Positions 46,081 through 55,320 of a stretch of DNA of 59,957 nt are shown here, piece after piece. Location: the NCBI GenBank assembly GCA_021777755.1, contig JAJYDE010000022.1:1-59957 (forward strand), written 5' to 3'. How positions within the stretch are numbered: position 1 is the stretch's first letter; each line of letters opens with the position of its first letter. The position numbers and the translations under genes are program-made. The notes beneath the pieces were generated by a model that ran no database searches, had not been told where the DNA came from, and worked only from the letters and a program-made list of their open reading frames with translations. This DNA is from Deltaproteobacteria bacterium (GTDB taxonomy: Bacteria; Desulfobacterota; Syntrophobacteria; Syntrophobacterales; Syntrophobacteraceae).

Positions 46081-46485
46081 ATGGCCGATAAAATTTTCCT
46101 GGAAATCGTTACGCCCGAGAAGAAGGTCCTCAGCGAGACGGTGGACATTGTTGTTGCGCCCGGAGAGATGGGGGAATTCGGCGTTCTTCCCGGCCACATT
46201 CCCTTTCTTTGCAAGCTCAAGGTTGGTGAACTGAGATTCCGTCAGGGCGCTTCCATGCGGCATGTGGCTGTGATGGGGGGCTACGCGGAGGTTTTGAACA
46301 ATCAGGTTACGATCCTTGCAACCGCGGCCGAAACGGCTTCGGACATAGATCTGATTCGTGCGAAGGCCGCTCGGGAAAGAGCTGAAAGGCGGATCGCCGA
46401 GTCCAGGGACAAGGTTGATTTTGCGCGTGCCCAGGCAGCTCTGCAAAGGGCGATTGCGCGTCTTAAGATAGCCGAAAGGCAGTAA
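46081..46485 (+). CDS. atpC: ATP synthase F1 subunit epsilon
   Basis: 134 residues: the N-terminal beta sandwich (FLEIVTPEKKVLSETVD; GEMGEFGVLPGHIPFL) and a C-terminal helical pair (ERAERRIAESRDKVD onward) that can inhibit hydrolysis. It lies 121 bases after atpD, the only sizeable gap in the operon, and is followed by a terminator. Confidence 0.96.
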   Translation: MADKIFLEIVTPEKKVLSETVDIVVAPGEMGEFGVLPGHIPFLCKLKVGELRFRQGASMRHVAVMGGYAEVLNNQVTILATAAETASDIDLIRAKAARERAERRIAESRDKVDFARAQAALQRAIARLKIAERQ

Positions 46486-46498
46486 TTTCGATCATGAC

Positions 46499-46531
46499 AA
46501 GAAAGGCCCCACGTTCCAGGGGGCCTTTCTT
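46499..46531 (+). terminator. terminator of the ATP synthase operon
   Basis: AAGAAAGGCCCC (46499-46510) and GGGGCCTTTCTT (46520-46531) form a perfect 12-bp stem with a 9-base loop, starting 13 bases after atpC. The T tract is short and interrupted, but the arms themselves supply A and T runs. Confidence 0.75.
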
Positions 46532-46611
46532 GCTCCTCGTGGATTATCCCGCCTCTTATGCAGATTTTATCTTCGATAACCCGGGACCTGCCAGGGTTGC
46601 TTTGCCAAGGT

Positions 46612-46799
46612 TTAACGCACTTTTGAATGCACTTCCCGCTCGATGTGCCACAGGGCGATTTCCATTGCCCAAACAGGAGCGAGGTATACAACGGGGGTAT
46701 CCTCGATCATTTGAAGGGTGCTTTGTGAGATTTTGCTCCGGCCCCGGGTCGCAATTGCAAAGCGCAAGTGTCGAGCAGGATCGCTCGAGCTCTGCCCAT
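46612..46799 (-). pseudogene. frameshifted, truncated PIN-domain toxin
   Basis: Reading leftward from ATG 46799, the frame gives MGRARAILLDTCAL, the PIN-domain start with its first catalytic Asp. After a frame change near 46760 the sequence continues ATRGRSKISQSTLQMIED, then TPVVYLAPVWAMEIALWH, which matches the next PIN helices and the acidic motif region (WEIAL in relatives). It stops at 46612, about half the usual length. PIN toxins are ribonucleases inhibited by a partner antitoxin, whose remains lie just upstream. The gene is broken and should be inactive. Confidence 0.65.
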
Positions 46800-46887
46800 T
46801 GATTCTCGGAGAGTTCTTCGACCGGGTCATGGTCGATCCGGATATTGCTTAAAAACTGGGTGGTATTGCAGGCGCTTGCGATGCCGG

Positions 46888-47030
46888 TCAAGGAAACGGT
46901 TGCGCCACCGGTTTTCCATTGCGGCAGATAACGAAAGTCTCGCCCTCTGGTCGAGTTCGGAGAGCAAGGCGGACAGATTCCTCCTGGCCGCGTGAATGCT
47001 GAGTGTTCGCAAGGGCAGGCTCCTTGCCAT
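46888..47030 (-). pseudogene. frameshifted Phd/YefM-type antitoxin
   Basis: Leftward from ATG 47030, the first frame reads LRTLSIHAARRNLSALLSEL. One base out of frame, it continues EGETFVICRNGKPVAQPFP and stops at 46888. Joined, this is the compact Phd/YefM antitoxin pattern (H-x-A-[RK]-x-N-L-S-x-L ... GE-x-x-x-I-x-R-x-GKPVA). The shift falls within the codons after SELDQ. Such antitoxins bind their own promoter and neutralise the toxin encoded next to them. Confidence 0.7.
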
Positions 47031-47374
47031 CGTTATCGGTTATTTCAGACTGGTGCGCGGGAGCGCAACCGTCAAGGCCCCTTTTGCCCGGGTTGCGATA
47101 ATCGATCTTGACTACTTCCTTTGTTTTTGGCTACAATATCAGTCGAGAGGATATGGAATCTATCCCTGATGCCTGCCATCAGCGGGGCCGTCAATGGGGT
47201 GCATTGTTGCTGCTGTTTTTCGAGCCCTTCGGATCCGCGGGTGCGGGATTTAATGGTTGGATTGTCTGAAGGGTGAAAGGGTGAGATCGGCTTAACCGTT
47301 CATCCATTACCGAATTATTCGGCTTAAATTTCTTATTTTTGACTCCGGTCCCCCGGTGCTGTTATCCGGCGCTC
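47031..47374. other. intergenic region before 6S RNA, no gene seen
   Basis: About 340 bases. In relatives a zapA gene commonly precedes 6S RNA, but I find no zapA-like frame here. A TTGACT (47338-47343) with TTATCC 17 bases later is a second promoter-like pair, less likely than the one at 47375. Confidence 0.45.
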
Positions 47375-47403
47375 TTGAGGGGCCGAAAGAATAAATCGTT
47401 AAT
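47375..47403 (+). promoter_or_regulatory. candidate promoter of 6S RNA
   Basis: TTGAGG (47375-47380), 17-base spacer, GTTAAT (47398-47403), each 4 of 6 to consensus. It would start transcription near 47410, where the predicted closing stem of the 6S RNA begins. Confidence 0.4.
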
Positions 47404-47407
47404 GCTC

Positions 47408-47592
47408 GGTTTGCCCCTGCTGTGTTTGTGATTGGCAGAATGTTTCTGAGCCAACATTAACTGAACGGGAGCCCTGCCTGCCTCCGGTGTGCAAGTCAGT
47501 TTCGGCTGAAAGCCTGAAGGAGTCATAGGGCGCCCACCTGAACCTTAAGGTTCAAGACCACCTGTCAACACGGCATAATGCGGGGGCAATGC
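47408..47592 (+). ncRNA. ssrS: 6S RNA (SsrS), regulator of sigma-70 RNA polymerase
   Basis: The segment has the conserved 6S blocks in order: TCTGAGCCAACATTAA, GGGAGCCCTGCCTGCC, TGTGCAAGTC, AAGCCTGAAGG, GGCGCCCACCTGAACCTT, then AAGGTTCAAGACCACCTG. The ends close as a stem: GCCCCTGCTGTGTTTG near 47413-47428 pairs with CAACACGGCATAATGCGGGGGC near 47567-47587 (in two parts, GCCCCTGC with GCGGGGGC and TGTGTT with AACACG). 6S RNA mimics an open promoter and holds RNA polymerase in stationary phase. It lies upstream of rny, a frequent context in delta bacteria. Exact ends are uncertain by about ten bases. Confidence 0.88.
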
Positions 47593-47829
47593 CCTTCTTG
47601 TCCTTTTCCTCGCTCTTCCCGGCCCTTTTTGGACGGCCTGGCGACGGTCTCCTGTCCTCCGGCGTCAATCCCTGTTTATTCTCTCTATTGTTTTTCGCCT
47701 ATCGCCTGTGATTTTGGCTATGATCACGGTTATGTACCGAGGTCGTCTGCTTGCGGTGATCCGTGTTTTTCTCGCCCGGCGTTGTTTTGCAGCCCTGCGG
47801 GTTTTTATGGCTGAAAGGATGTTGCACTG

Positions 47830-49392
47830 ATGAGCTATGTGATTTTCACATTGAGTTTTATCGTCATTTTCGCCGCCGGAGGGGCCTTGGGGTATCTGGG
47901 AAGATACTTGTGGCTCGAAAAGAAACGTCGGGGGGTTGAAAACGATGCGAGGAATTTGATCGCCGAGGCAAAAAAGGAGGCCGAAACCATCAAAAAGGAG
48001 GCCATTCTGCAGGCCAAGGACAATGTCTTGCAGATGAAACTCGAATTCGAGAGGGAGTCCAAGGAGGGTCGAAAAGAGTTCCAGAACCTGGAAAAGAGAA
48101 TCCTCCAGAAGGAGGAAAATCTGGATCGCAAGGCCGAAAGCCTCGATCGCAGGGAGACGGGACTGGGAAAGCGGGAAAAGCAGCTTGCCCAGCAGGAAAA
48201 AGATTTGGTTAGCCGGGAAAAGGAACTCGATCAGATTCTCAAAGAAGAGCGAGAGCGGCTGGAAAACATCTCCGGAATGTCGATGCAGGAAGCCAAGGAG
48301 CTGCTGGTGCGCTCGATGGAAAACGAAGCCCGCCACGATGCCGCGTTGCTTGTCAAGAAGATCGAAACCGAGGCCCGGGAGCTGGGGGACAGGAAGGCAA
48401 AGGACATCATTTCGGTTGCCGTGCAAAGGTATGCGGGCGATTATGTGGCCGAAAAGACCGTCTCTGTGGTGAGCCTGCCAAACGAAGAGATGAAGGGGCG
48501 AATAATCGGAAGAGAAGGCAGGAACATCCGGGCCATAGAAGCGGCGACCGGCGTTGACCTCATTATAGACGACACCCCCGAGGCGGTTATTTTGTCGGGG
48601 TTTAATCCGGTGCGCCGCGAGGTGGCGAGGATCTCGCTTGAAAGGCTGATATCCGATGGCAGGATTCACCCTGCGCGAATCGAGGAAATAGTTGAAAAGG
48701 TGAGCGCGGAGATCGACACCTCCATTCGTGAAGCTGGCGAGCAGGCGGCCTTCGACGTCGGGGTGCACGGCATAAATCCCGAGTTGATAAAGCTCATCGG
48801 GAAGCTCAAATTTCGAACGAGTTACGCGCAAAACGTCCTGCAGCATTCAAGGGAGGTGGCTTTTCTGTGCGGGATCATGGCCGCCGAGCTTGGTTTGAAT
48901 GAAAAGCAGGCCCGTAGGGCGGGGCTTCTCCATGATATCGGAAAGGCGATAGACCACGAAATGGAAGGGCCTCACGCCGCAATAGGAGCCGATCTGGCGC
49001 GGCGCTACGGGGAGAGCCACGCGGTGGTCCATTCGATAGCGGCCCACCACGAGGATATACCTGCGGAGGATGTTATCGCCACCCTGGTGCAGGCCGCCGA
49101 TGCCTTATCCGGGGCAAGGCCGGGGGCTCGAAAAGAACTTCTCGAAACGTATGTGCGCCGGCTCGAGGACCTCGAGCGCATCGCCGCTTCCTTCAACGGC
49201 ATCACTAAAGCCTATGCCATTCAGGCGGGAAGGGAGCTGAGAATTTCGGTGGAAAGCAACGTTGTCGGTGACGGCGACGTGGTCCTTTTGAGCCGGGATA
49301 TCGCCAAGAAAATCGAGAGCGAATTGAGCTATCCCGGTCAGATCAAGGTTACGGTCATCCGGGAGACAAGGGCCGTTGACTACGCCAAGTGA
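47830..49392 (+). CDS. rny: ribonuclease Y
   Basis: 520 residues. N-terminal membrane helix ([19 protein letters not shown]), long coiled coil (about residues 30-190), a KH domain ([19 protein letters not shown]) and an HD domain ([12 protein letters not shown], then IAAHHED). It is a membrane-bound endoribonuclease starting mRNA decay. AAAGGA precedes the ATG. The downstream tyrS follows closely and may be co-transcribed. Confidence 0.96.
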   Translation: MSYVIFTLSFIVIFAAGGALGYLGRYLWLEKKRRGVENDARNLIAEAKKEAETIKKEAILQAKDNVLQMKLEFERESKEGRKEFQNLEKRILQKEENLDRKAESLDRRETGLGKREKQLAQQEKDLVSREKELDQILKEERERLENISGMSMQEAKELLVRSMENEARHDAALLVKKIETEARELGDRKAKDIISVAVQRYAGDYVAEKTVSVVSLPNEEMKGRIIGREGRNIRAIEAATGVDLIIDDTPEAVILSGFNPVRREVARISLERLISDGRIHPARIEEIVEKVSAEIDTSIREAGEQAAFDVGVHGINPELIKLIGKLKFRTSYAQNVLQHSREVAFLCGIMAAELGLNEKQARRAGLLHDIGKAIDHEMEGPHAAIGADLARRYGESHAVVHSIAAHHEDIPAEDVIATLVQAADALSGARPGARKELLETYVRRLEDLERIAASFNGITKAYAIQAGRELRISVESNVVGDGDVVLLSRDIAKKIESELSYPGQIKVTVIRETRAVDYAK

Positions 49393-49423
49393 TCCTTCAC
49401 CCCATGAACGAGAGATTGCCGCA

Positions 49424-50698
49424 GTGACTGATGTTTTCGATATCCTTAAAGAACGCGGATTTGTAGCCCAGGCCACAGATGTTGACGAATTAAGGCTTTA
49501 TCTGTCCGACCCGTCCTCATGCTATATCGGGTTCGATCCCACAGCCAACAGCCTGCACGTTGGAAGCCTTGTTCCCATTATGGCCCTGGCCCACATGCAG
49601 CGGGCGGGACATCGGCCGATCGTTGTGGTTGGTGGCGGTACGGGCCTTGTCGGAGACCCGAGCGGCAAGACCGAAATGCGGCAAATGCTTACGCTCGAAC
49701 AGATCGAGGCAAACGTGGACGCGCTTAGAGTTCAGCTCTCACGCTTCCTCGATTTTGCGGACGATAAGGCCATCATGGCAAACAACGCCGACTGGCTTGT
49801 CGAACTTCGCTACATCGACTTTTTGCGCGATATCGGAAAACACTTCAGTGTCAACCGGATGCTTGCCGCCGAAAGCTACAAGATTCGCATGGAGACGGGT
49901 CTAAACTTTATCGAATTCAATTACATGCTGCTTCAGTCCTACGATTTCTATCATCTGGCCAAGGTCTACGACTGCCGACTCCAGATGGGGGGCGACGACC
50001 AGTGGGGAAATATTGTTGCCGGAATCGACCTGGTGCGGAAAAAGCTCAAAAAATCCGCCCATTGCATAACCTTCCCGCTTCTAACCACGGCCTCGGGGGC
50101 CAAGATGGGAAAAACGGCCGCGGGGGCCGTGTGGCTTAGCGCCGACAGGACCTCCCCGTTCGATTTCTACCAATTCTGGATTAACACCGATGATCGGGAC
50201 GTGGAGCGTTTCTTGAAGCTCTACACCTTCCTTGCGGTAAGTGAAATCGCGGTCGTGGCCACCCTGGAGGGCAGGGACCTTAACGCCGCCAAATCCATTC
50301 TTGCCTACGAGGTGACCAAACTCGTTCATGGCAGGGAGGCTGCCCTTGCTGCCATGGAGGCCGCTTCAGCGGTTTTCGGCGAAAGGCGGCTTCAGCCTGA
50401 GCTGCTTTCTTCGAGCGATATCCCCAGAACAGCGGGTGAGAAGGCCGATGGAGTGCCCACCACGATTGTTTCACTCGAGCGGTTGCAAGCCGGGATCGCG
50501 GCCTTCGATCTTTTCGCTCAAATCCAGCTTTGCGACTCGAAAAGCGGGGCCCGCCGCCTGATCAAGCAGGGTGGGGCCTATGTCAACGAAGATCGCATAA
50601 ACGGGGAGGATTTTCTGATCCGTGACTCGCACCTCCGGGACGGGTCGCTTCTGCTCAAGGCTGGAAAGAAAAAGGTCCATCGCATAAAGGCGGGTTGA
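49424..50698 (+). CDS. tyrS: tyrosyl-tRNA synthetase
   Basis: About 424 residues from GTG 49424 (the frame extends up to 49376, overlapping rny). Class I motifs: HIGH-type HVGS in NSLHVGSLVPIMALAH, the tyrosine pocket VGDPSGKTEMR, and a KMSKS-type KMGKTAAGAVWL. The C-terminal S4-like domain (SKSGARRLIKQGGAYVNED) is present. It charges tRNA-Tyr. A GAGAG precedes the GTG; another start nearby is possible. Confidence 0.95.
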   Translation: MTDVFDILKERGFVAQATDVDELRLYLSDPSSCYIGFDPTANSLHVGSLVPIMALAHMQRAGHRPIVVVGGGTGLVGDPSGKTEMRQMLTLEQIEANVDALRVQLSRFLDFADDKAIMANNADWLVELRYIDFLRDIGKHFSVNRMLAAESYKIRMETGLNFIEFNYMLLQSYDFYHLAKVYDCRLQMGGDDQWGNIVAGIDLVRKKLKKSAHCITFPLLTTASGAKMGKTAAGAVWLSADRTSPFDFYQFWINTDDRDVERFLKLYTFLAVSEIAVVATLEGRDLNAAKSILAYEVTKLVHGREAALAAMEAASAVFGERRLQPELLSSSDIPRTAGEKADGVPTTIVSLERLQAGIAAFDLFAQIQLCDSKSGARRLIKQGGAYVNEDRINGEDFLIRDSHLRDGSLLLKAGKKKVHRIKAG

Positions 50699-50738
50699 GC
50701 TGATTAACCGTGCGTCTGCCTGAAAGGCGGCAGCACCC

Positions 50739-50915
50739 CTGTTTAAAACCGATTTTTCCCGGATCGAGTATGCTCCCCTCATTGCCCGGCTCTTCCGTGA
50801 GACCTATGGGGAAGGCCACCCCATCAAGAGCTGCCACATAAAGCAAATGGATCACCTTTCTCGGTCGGGCGACCGCGCTCCCCGTTCATCATCGCTCCTT
50901 TGGAGAAACTTTTAA
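50739..50915 (+). pseudogene. possible N-terminal fragment of a GNAT acetyltransferase
   Basis: In the 337-base gap after tyrS one frame reads FKTDFSRIEYAPLIARLF, then RETYGEGHPIKSC, and ends at a TAA at 50913. Segments like APxIARLFxxTYGxxYP are seen at the start of some GNAT-family proteins of delta bacteria. The rest of the domain (acetyl-CoA loop) is absent, and codons after GHPIKSCH do not fit. There is no good start. It looks like a remnant; a chance match is possible. Confidence 0.35.
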
Positions 50916-51107
50916 GATTCTCTCAGCTTCGGCCGATCAGAACGAAAAGGCGGATCAACGCCGGCGTCGCCATTGGCGCATCATTTGATTATGAGATTTG
51001 ACCGGATTGGGGGATTTTCTTGAAATCGGCCTTTCATGGCGAAAAGTCCGCGGTTTCGAACCATGCTCCGCAGCTTTTACTCGAAAAATTGCAAAGGCGA
51101 TCTTTCC

Positions 51108-53855
51108 ATGACATTCCAATCAAGAGCGAATGAGAGTTGTTGCAGGCTTGGACAGGATGTTGCCCCCGAAGGATCGATTCCTGCGGACAGCGGCAGGATC
51201 TTGATGGAAGTCCTGTATTTCTTGAGAAAAGACACCCCTGTGCCGGTGTTGCTAAAAGAAGTTGTAAAGGTTCTCGCCGAAAGGACCGGTTTTGAGACGG
51301 TCGGACTCAGGCTCAAGGATGGAGACGATTATCCATTTTTTGAGACAAGAGGCATGAGCGAACAGTTCATTCGCCTGGAAAACAGTTTGTGTCCCGGAGA
51401 TCATTCGGGAAACCCGGGGGCCGGGGAGAGCGGAGGCGAACCTCTCGAGTGCGTTTGCGGGGCGGTGATCGAGGGGAAAATCGAGTATTCCAAGCCATAT
51501 TTTACCGAATTTGGCAGTTTCTGGTCAAACTGCAACGGGCGCCTTCTTGACGAGTACCCCGAGTTGCGCAAGGTGATCCGCGGCAATTGTGTGCGGGAAG
51601 GCTACGAGTCGTCGGCTATCATCCCTTTGAGACTTGGCGCGCAGACCTTCGGACTTCTCCTGTTCGAGGACAAGCGGCCAGACATGCTTCCCGCGGACCT
51701 TGTTCGGGTTCTCGAATCCATTGCGGTAAGCCTTGCCCTTGCTCTTTCCCAGCGGCAACACATTCTGGAACTTTGCGCACAAAACGATCTGCTCGAAACA
51801 CGTGTGAGGCGGAGAAGCCGGGAACTTTCCGATTCCAATGAGCGTCTGCGGCTGGAAATATCCAGGATGAAAAGAACTGAACTGGCATTACGGGAGAGCG
51901 AAGAGCGGTTCCGCAGTCTTTTCCAAAACTCTCCCGTGGCCTACCAGTCCCTGGATGTGGATGGGCGCTATATTGATGTCAATAATGAACTTTGCAGGCT
52001 TATGGGCTACTCGGAAAGTGAACTTTTGGGGAAATGTTTTGGCGAGTTCTGGTCCGAGGAGACCAAGGAGAAGTTTCGAGCGGCCTTCGAAGATTTTAAG
52101 AGAAGCGGTCAGGGGCGGGCGGAGTTGAGTCTCAGGAGCAAAAAAGGGGCTCCTGTGGCCGTCATTCTCGACGGGCGTGTGCAAAAAGACGACCGGGGCA
52201 GTTTCATTAGAACCCATTGCACTCTTACCGATATTACCGGACGCAAACAGGCTGAAAACGAGGTTAAAAAACAGCAGGAAACGCTGACACGGATTTTCGA
52301 GAGCGCCCCGTATATCATGATGGTGGTCGATAGAGAAAATCGCGTGGACAATATCAACCGGAAGGGAATCCCCTTTGCGGGAAAAGACAAAATGCGATTG
52401 TTAGGGCTTTGGGGAGGTGACGTTTTGGCCTGTCTGAACTCTTTTAAAGCTCCGGGGTGTGGAAGGAATCCCGAATGCGGCTATTGTATCATCCGAAACA
52501 GCGTGCGCCAAACTTTCGAGTCGGGTCACGGTGTCAACGATCAGGAAGGCCGCCTCATGGTTCGCAGACTATCGGGCGATGTCCCCGTTGAAATCCTGAT
52601 CAGCACGGTGCTTGTAAACGTCAGGGATGAGGACAAGGTGCTTGTGACCATAAGCGATATCACGGAGCGAAAACGCGCTTTGCTGGAACGGGAGAGATTG
52701 CAGGCTCAGCTTATGCGAGCGCATAGAATCGAAGCCATCGGCCGATTGGCCGGAGGTGTGGCCCACGATTTCAACAATATGTTGGGAGTGATCCTTGGAC
52801 ATGCGGAAATGGCCATGGAGAGCGTCAAGCCCGATGATTCCATCTATTCGGACCTGCGGGAGATCCGCACGGCCGGTGTGCGCTCCGCGCAACTTACCCG
52901 GCAACTTTTGGCTTTTGCCCGCAAGCAGTCCGTTGAACCCAAATTGTTGGACATAAACGACACGGTCTCCAGCATGCTCAAGATGCTTCAACGGCTGATC
53001 GGTGAGAATATCGATTTGACCTGGACGCCGGGGCGTGATGTCTTGAAAGTGAAAATGGATCCCTCTCAGGTGGACCAAATGCTGGTCAATTTAGCCGTCA
53101 ATGCCCGGGATGCCATCAACGGGGTGGGCAAAATAGCCATTGAGACTTCCAACGCCGTGATCGAGGAGCCGGATTGCCCTGTGTTGCATGAGGCCGCGCC
53201 GGGTGAGTATCTATTGCTCTGCTTTGGCGATAGCGGTGTTGGAATGAGCAAGGAAGTGACCGATCACATTTTCGAGCCTTTTTTTACCACCAAGGAGGTA
53301 GGGAAGGGAACCGGCCTGGGACTGGCCACGGTGTACGGCATAATCAAACAGAATAACGGGTTTGTCCATGTAAACAGTGAGCCCGGCAAGGGGACTATCT
53401 TCAGAATCTATCTGCCAGGGGCAAAGGGTGAGACCGGCGAAACCGAAGTGGTTGCAGCTGCAAAGTCTTTAACGGGAACCGAAACGGTGCTATTGGTGGA
53501 AGACGAGCAGGCGATGCTCAATCTTGGCGAAATGGTACTGAAACGGCTGGGATACACGGTTTTGGCCGCCGACAATCCCGAAGAGGCGATTCGTTTGGCA
53601 ACCAGGCATACGGGAGATATTCAACTGCTGGTTACCGACGTGGTCATGCCGGAGATGAACGGCAAAGAACTGGCGCAGCGGATTGGCGCAATCAAACCGG
53701 CCATCAGGTGCCTTTTCATGTCGGGCTATACGGACGACGTCATAGGACGGCAGGGCATCATCGAAGAGGGTTTGGATTTTCTGCAAAAGCCCTTTTCAGT
53801 AAAATCGCTGGTTGACAAAGTCCGCGAAGTCCTGGATCGAGAGCACGTTCTTTAG
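51108..53855 (+). CDS. hybrid sensor histidine kinase (GAF-PAS-PAS-HisKA-HATPase-REC)
   Basis: About 915 residues. A GAF domain (ILMEVLYFLRKDTPVPVLL through ALALSQRQ) contains the CVCG...FGSFWSN pattern seen in a delta-type GAF group. A coiled coil, PAS1 (RFRSLFQNSPVAYQSLD), PAS2 (RIFESAPYIMMVVDREN) with a cysteine cluster (CGRNPECGYC), the dimerisation helix with the phospho-acceptor His in GGVAHDFNNMLGVILGH, an ATPase domain (NLAVNARDAI; FTTKEVGKGTGLGL) and a receiver (VEDEQ, TDVVMPEMNG, LQKPF) follow. No membrane segment, so a cytoplasmic sensor. The start is 51108 (AAAGG upstream) or 51036. No DNA-binding partner is adjacent. Confidence 0.95.
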   Translation: MTFQSRANESCCRLGQDVAPEGSIPADSGRILMEVLYFLRKDTPVPVLLKEVVKVLAERTGFETVGLRLKDGDDYPFFETRGMSEQFIRLENSLCPGDHSGNPGAGESGGEPLECVCGAVIEGKIEYSKPYFTEFGSFWSNCNGRLLDEYPELRKVIRGNCVREGYESSAIIPLRLGAQTFGLLLFEDKRPDMLPADLVRVLESIAVSLALALSQRQHILELCAQNDLLETRVRRRSRELSDSNERLRLEISRMKRTELALRESEERFRSLFQNSPVAYQSLDVDGRYIDVNNELCRLMGYSESELLGKCFGEFWSEETKEKFRAAFEDFKRSGQGRAELSLRSKKGAPVAVILDGRVQKDDRGSFIRTHCTLTDITGRKQAENEVKKQQETLTRIFESAPYIMMVVDRENRVDNINRKGIPFAGKDKMRLLGLWGGDVLACLNSFKAPGCGRNPECGYCIIRNSVRQTFESGHGVNDQEGRLMVRRLSGDVPVEILISTVLVNVRDEDKVLVTISDITERKRALLERERLQAQLMRAHRIEAIGRLAGGVAHDFNNMLGVILGHAEMAMESVKPDDSIYSDLREIRTAGVRSAQLTRQLLAFARKQSVEPKLLDINDTVSSMLKMLQRLIGENIDLTWTPGRDVLKVKMDPSQVDQMLVNLAVNARDAINGVGKIAIETSNAVIEEPDCPVLHEAAPGEYLLLCFGDSGVGMSKEVTDHIFEPFFTTKEVGKGTGLGLATVYGIIKQNNGFVHVNSEPGKGTIFRIYLPGAKGETGETEVVAAAKSLTGTETVLLVEDEQAMLNLGEMVLKRLGYTVLAADNPEEAIRLATRHTGDIQLLVTDVVMPEMNGKELAQRIGAIKPAIRCLFMSGYTDDVIGRQGIIEEGLDFLQKPFSVKSLVDKVREVLDREHVL

Positions 53856-53901
53856 TCACGCTTCTCTTTGGTGTTCTACCCCATGCATTGAAGGCCGGCC
53901 G

Positions 53902-55251
53902 ATGCTTCGGGATATCGTGGTCGCTGCTGGCGAGGTTCAGAGTGGAAGGAATTTGCAATTGAGACACCCGGGAAGCCCGGCGGGCGGCTCCGGCCGTTTC
54001 CAAAACATCTTCAGAGCGCTCCGGTACAGGAATTATCGCCTGTTTTTCTTCGGCCAGGGGATCTCGCTGATCGGCACCTGGACCCAGCAGATCGCTCTTG
54101 GCTGGCTGGTTTTCAGACTTACCGGCTCCACTGTCCTTCTCGGGACCGTGGCCTTTTGCAACCAGGTCCCCACCCTTGTGCTAGGTCCTTTTGCCGGGGT
54201 ATGCGCCGACAGGTTCGATCGCAAGCAATTGCTGCTTCTGACCCAGGGCCTGGCCATGGTGCAGGCGTTCGTGCTGGCCGGATTGGTGCTGGGCGGCATG
54301 ATCAGTTCCTGGGAGATCGTCGCCCTCAGCCTTGTGATGGGGATCATCAACGCCTTCGACATCCCCGTCAGGCAGTCTTTCGTGCTGGCCATGGTGGACA
54401 ACCGGGAAGATCTTGGCAACGCCATAGCTCTTAGTTCGGCCATGTTTAACGGAGCTCGTTTGATCGGCCCTGCAATTGCGGGAATTATCATCTCGGCTTT
54501 CGGCGAAGGAATCTGCTTTTTGATCAATGGCTTCAGTTTCGTTGCCGTTCTGGTGGCTCTCCTGGCTGTCAAGGTGAGCGATAGGCCGGGGCGCGGGGCA
54601 AAGGGCAGGGTATACAGTGAATTTCGTGAGGCCGTCGTCTATGCCCGCGGGTTCGAGCCCATTATCGCCATCCTGGCCATGCTGTCTTTGTTTGCCCTTG
54701 CGGGATCGCCTTACATTGTCCTGATGCCGGCTTTCGCAAAAAATGTCCTTGGCGGAAACGCAAGCACTTACGGATTGCTGATGTCTTCTTCCGGGCTGGG
54801 CGCCGTTGCCGGTACCATCTATCTGGCTTCCCGCAGGAATGCGCATGGGCTGATAAAAGTTATTCCTGTGTCCGTGGGGCTCTTCGGAGCGGCCATAGCC
54901 GCTTTTGCCCTGTCGCACACCTTTTCGATCTGCATGTTCTTTTTATTCCTTGCAGGTTTTTCCATGATGATCCAGATCGCTTCGAGCAATACGATCATCC
55001 AGACGGTGGTCGATGAAGATAAACGGGGGCGGATTATGAGTCTTTACGCGATGTCGCTCATGGGGGTCATGCCTTTTGGCAGCCTTCTTGCGGGGAGCCT
55101 CGCCGGGGCACTGGGTGTTCGAAACACCCTGCTTGCGGGCGCGTTGATTTGTTTTGCCGGTGCGGCTGTTTTTGCCCGCAGACTCTCGCGCCTCGGCCGA
55201 ATTCTGCAACCTTTGTTCGCACGGATCGAGGCCGGGGCGGGGGAACCATGA
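53902..55251 (+). CDS. MFS transporter (MFS_3/EntS-like exporter)
   Basis: 449 residues from ATG 53902, behind AAGG. About twelve transmembrane helices; the first-loop motif appears as GVCADRFDRKQLLL and the start as RNYRLFFFGQGISLIGTWTQ, typical of the group with EntS and other drug or siderophore exporters. The C-terminal half has a matching VVDEDKRGRIMSLY loop. Substrate unknown. It follows the histidine kinase by 46 bases on the same strand. Confidence 0.93.
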   Translation: MLRDIVVAAGEVQSGRNLQLRHPGSPAGGSGRFQNIFRALRYRNYRLFFFGQGISLIGTWTQQIALGWLVFRLTGSTVLLGTVAFCNQVPTLVLGPFAGVCADRFDRKQLLLLTQGLAMVQAFVLAGLVLGGMISSWEIVALSLVMGIINAFDIPVRQSFVLAMVDNREDLGNAIALSSAMFNGARLIGPAIAGIIISAFGEGICFLINGFSFVAVLVALLAVKVSDRPGRGAKGRVYSEFREAVVYARGFEPIIAILAMLSLFALAGSPYIVLMPAFAKNVLGGNASTYGLLMSSSGLGAVAGTIYLASRRNAHGLIKVIPVSVGLFGAAIAAFALSHTFSICMFFLFLAGFSMMIQIASSNTIIQTVVDEDKRGRIMSLYAMSLMGVMPFGSLLAGSLAGALGVRNTLLAGALICFAGAAVFARRLSRLGRILQPLFARIEAGAGEP

Positions 55252-55320
55252 ACTGAGCATTTCTTGGTGCCGGGATCATAGATATAGCGATCCCGGTTGG
55301 CAGAGAGGGGGCTTAAGCCC

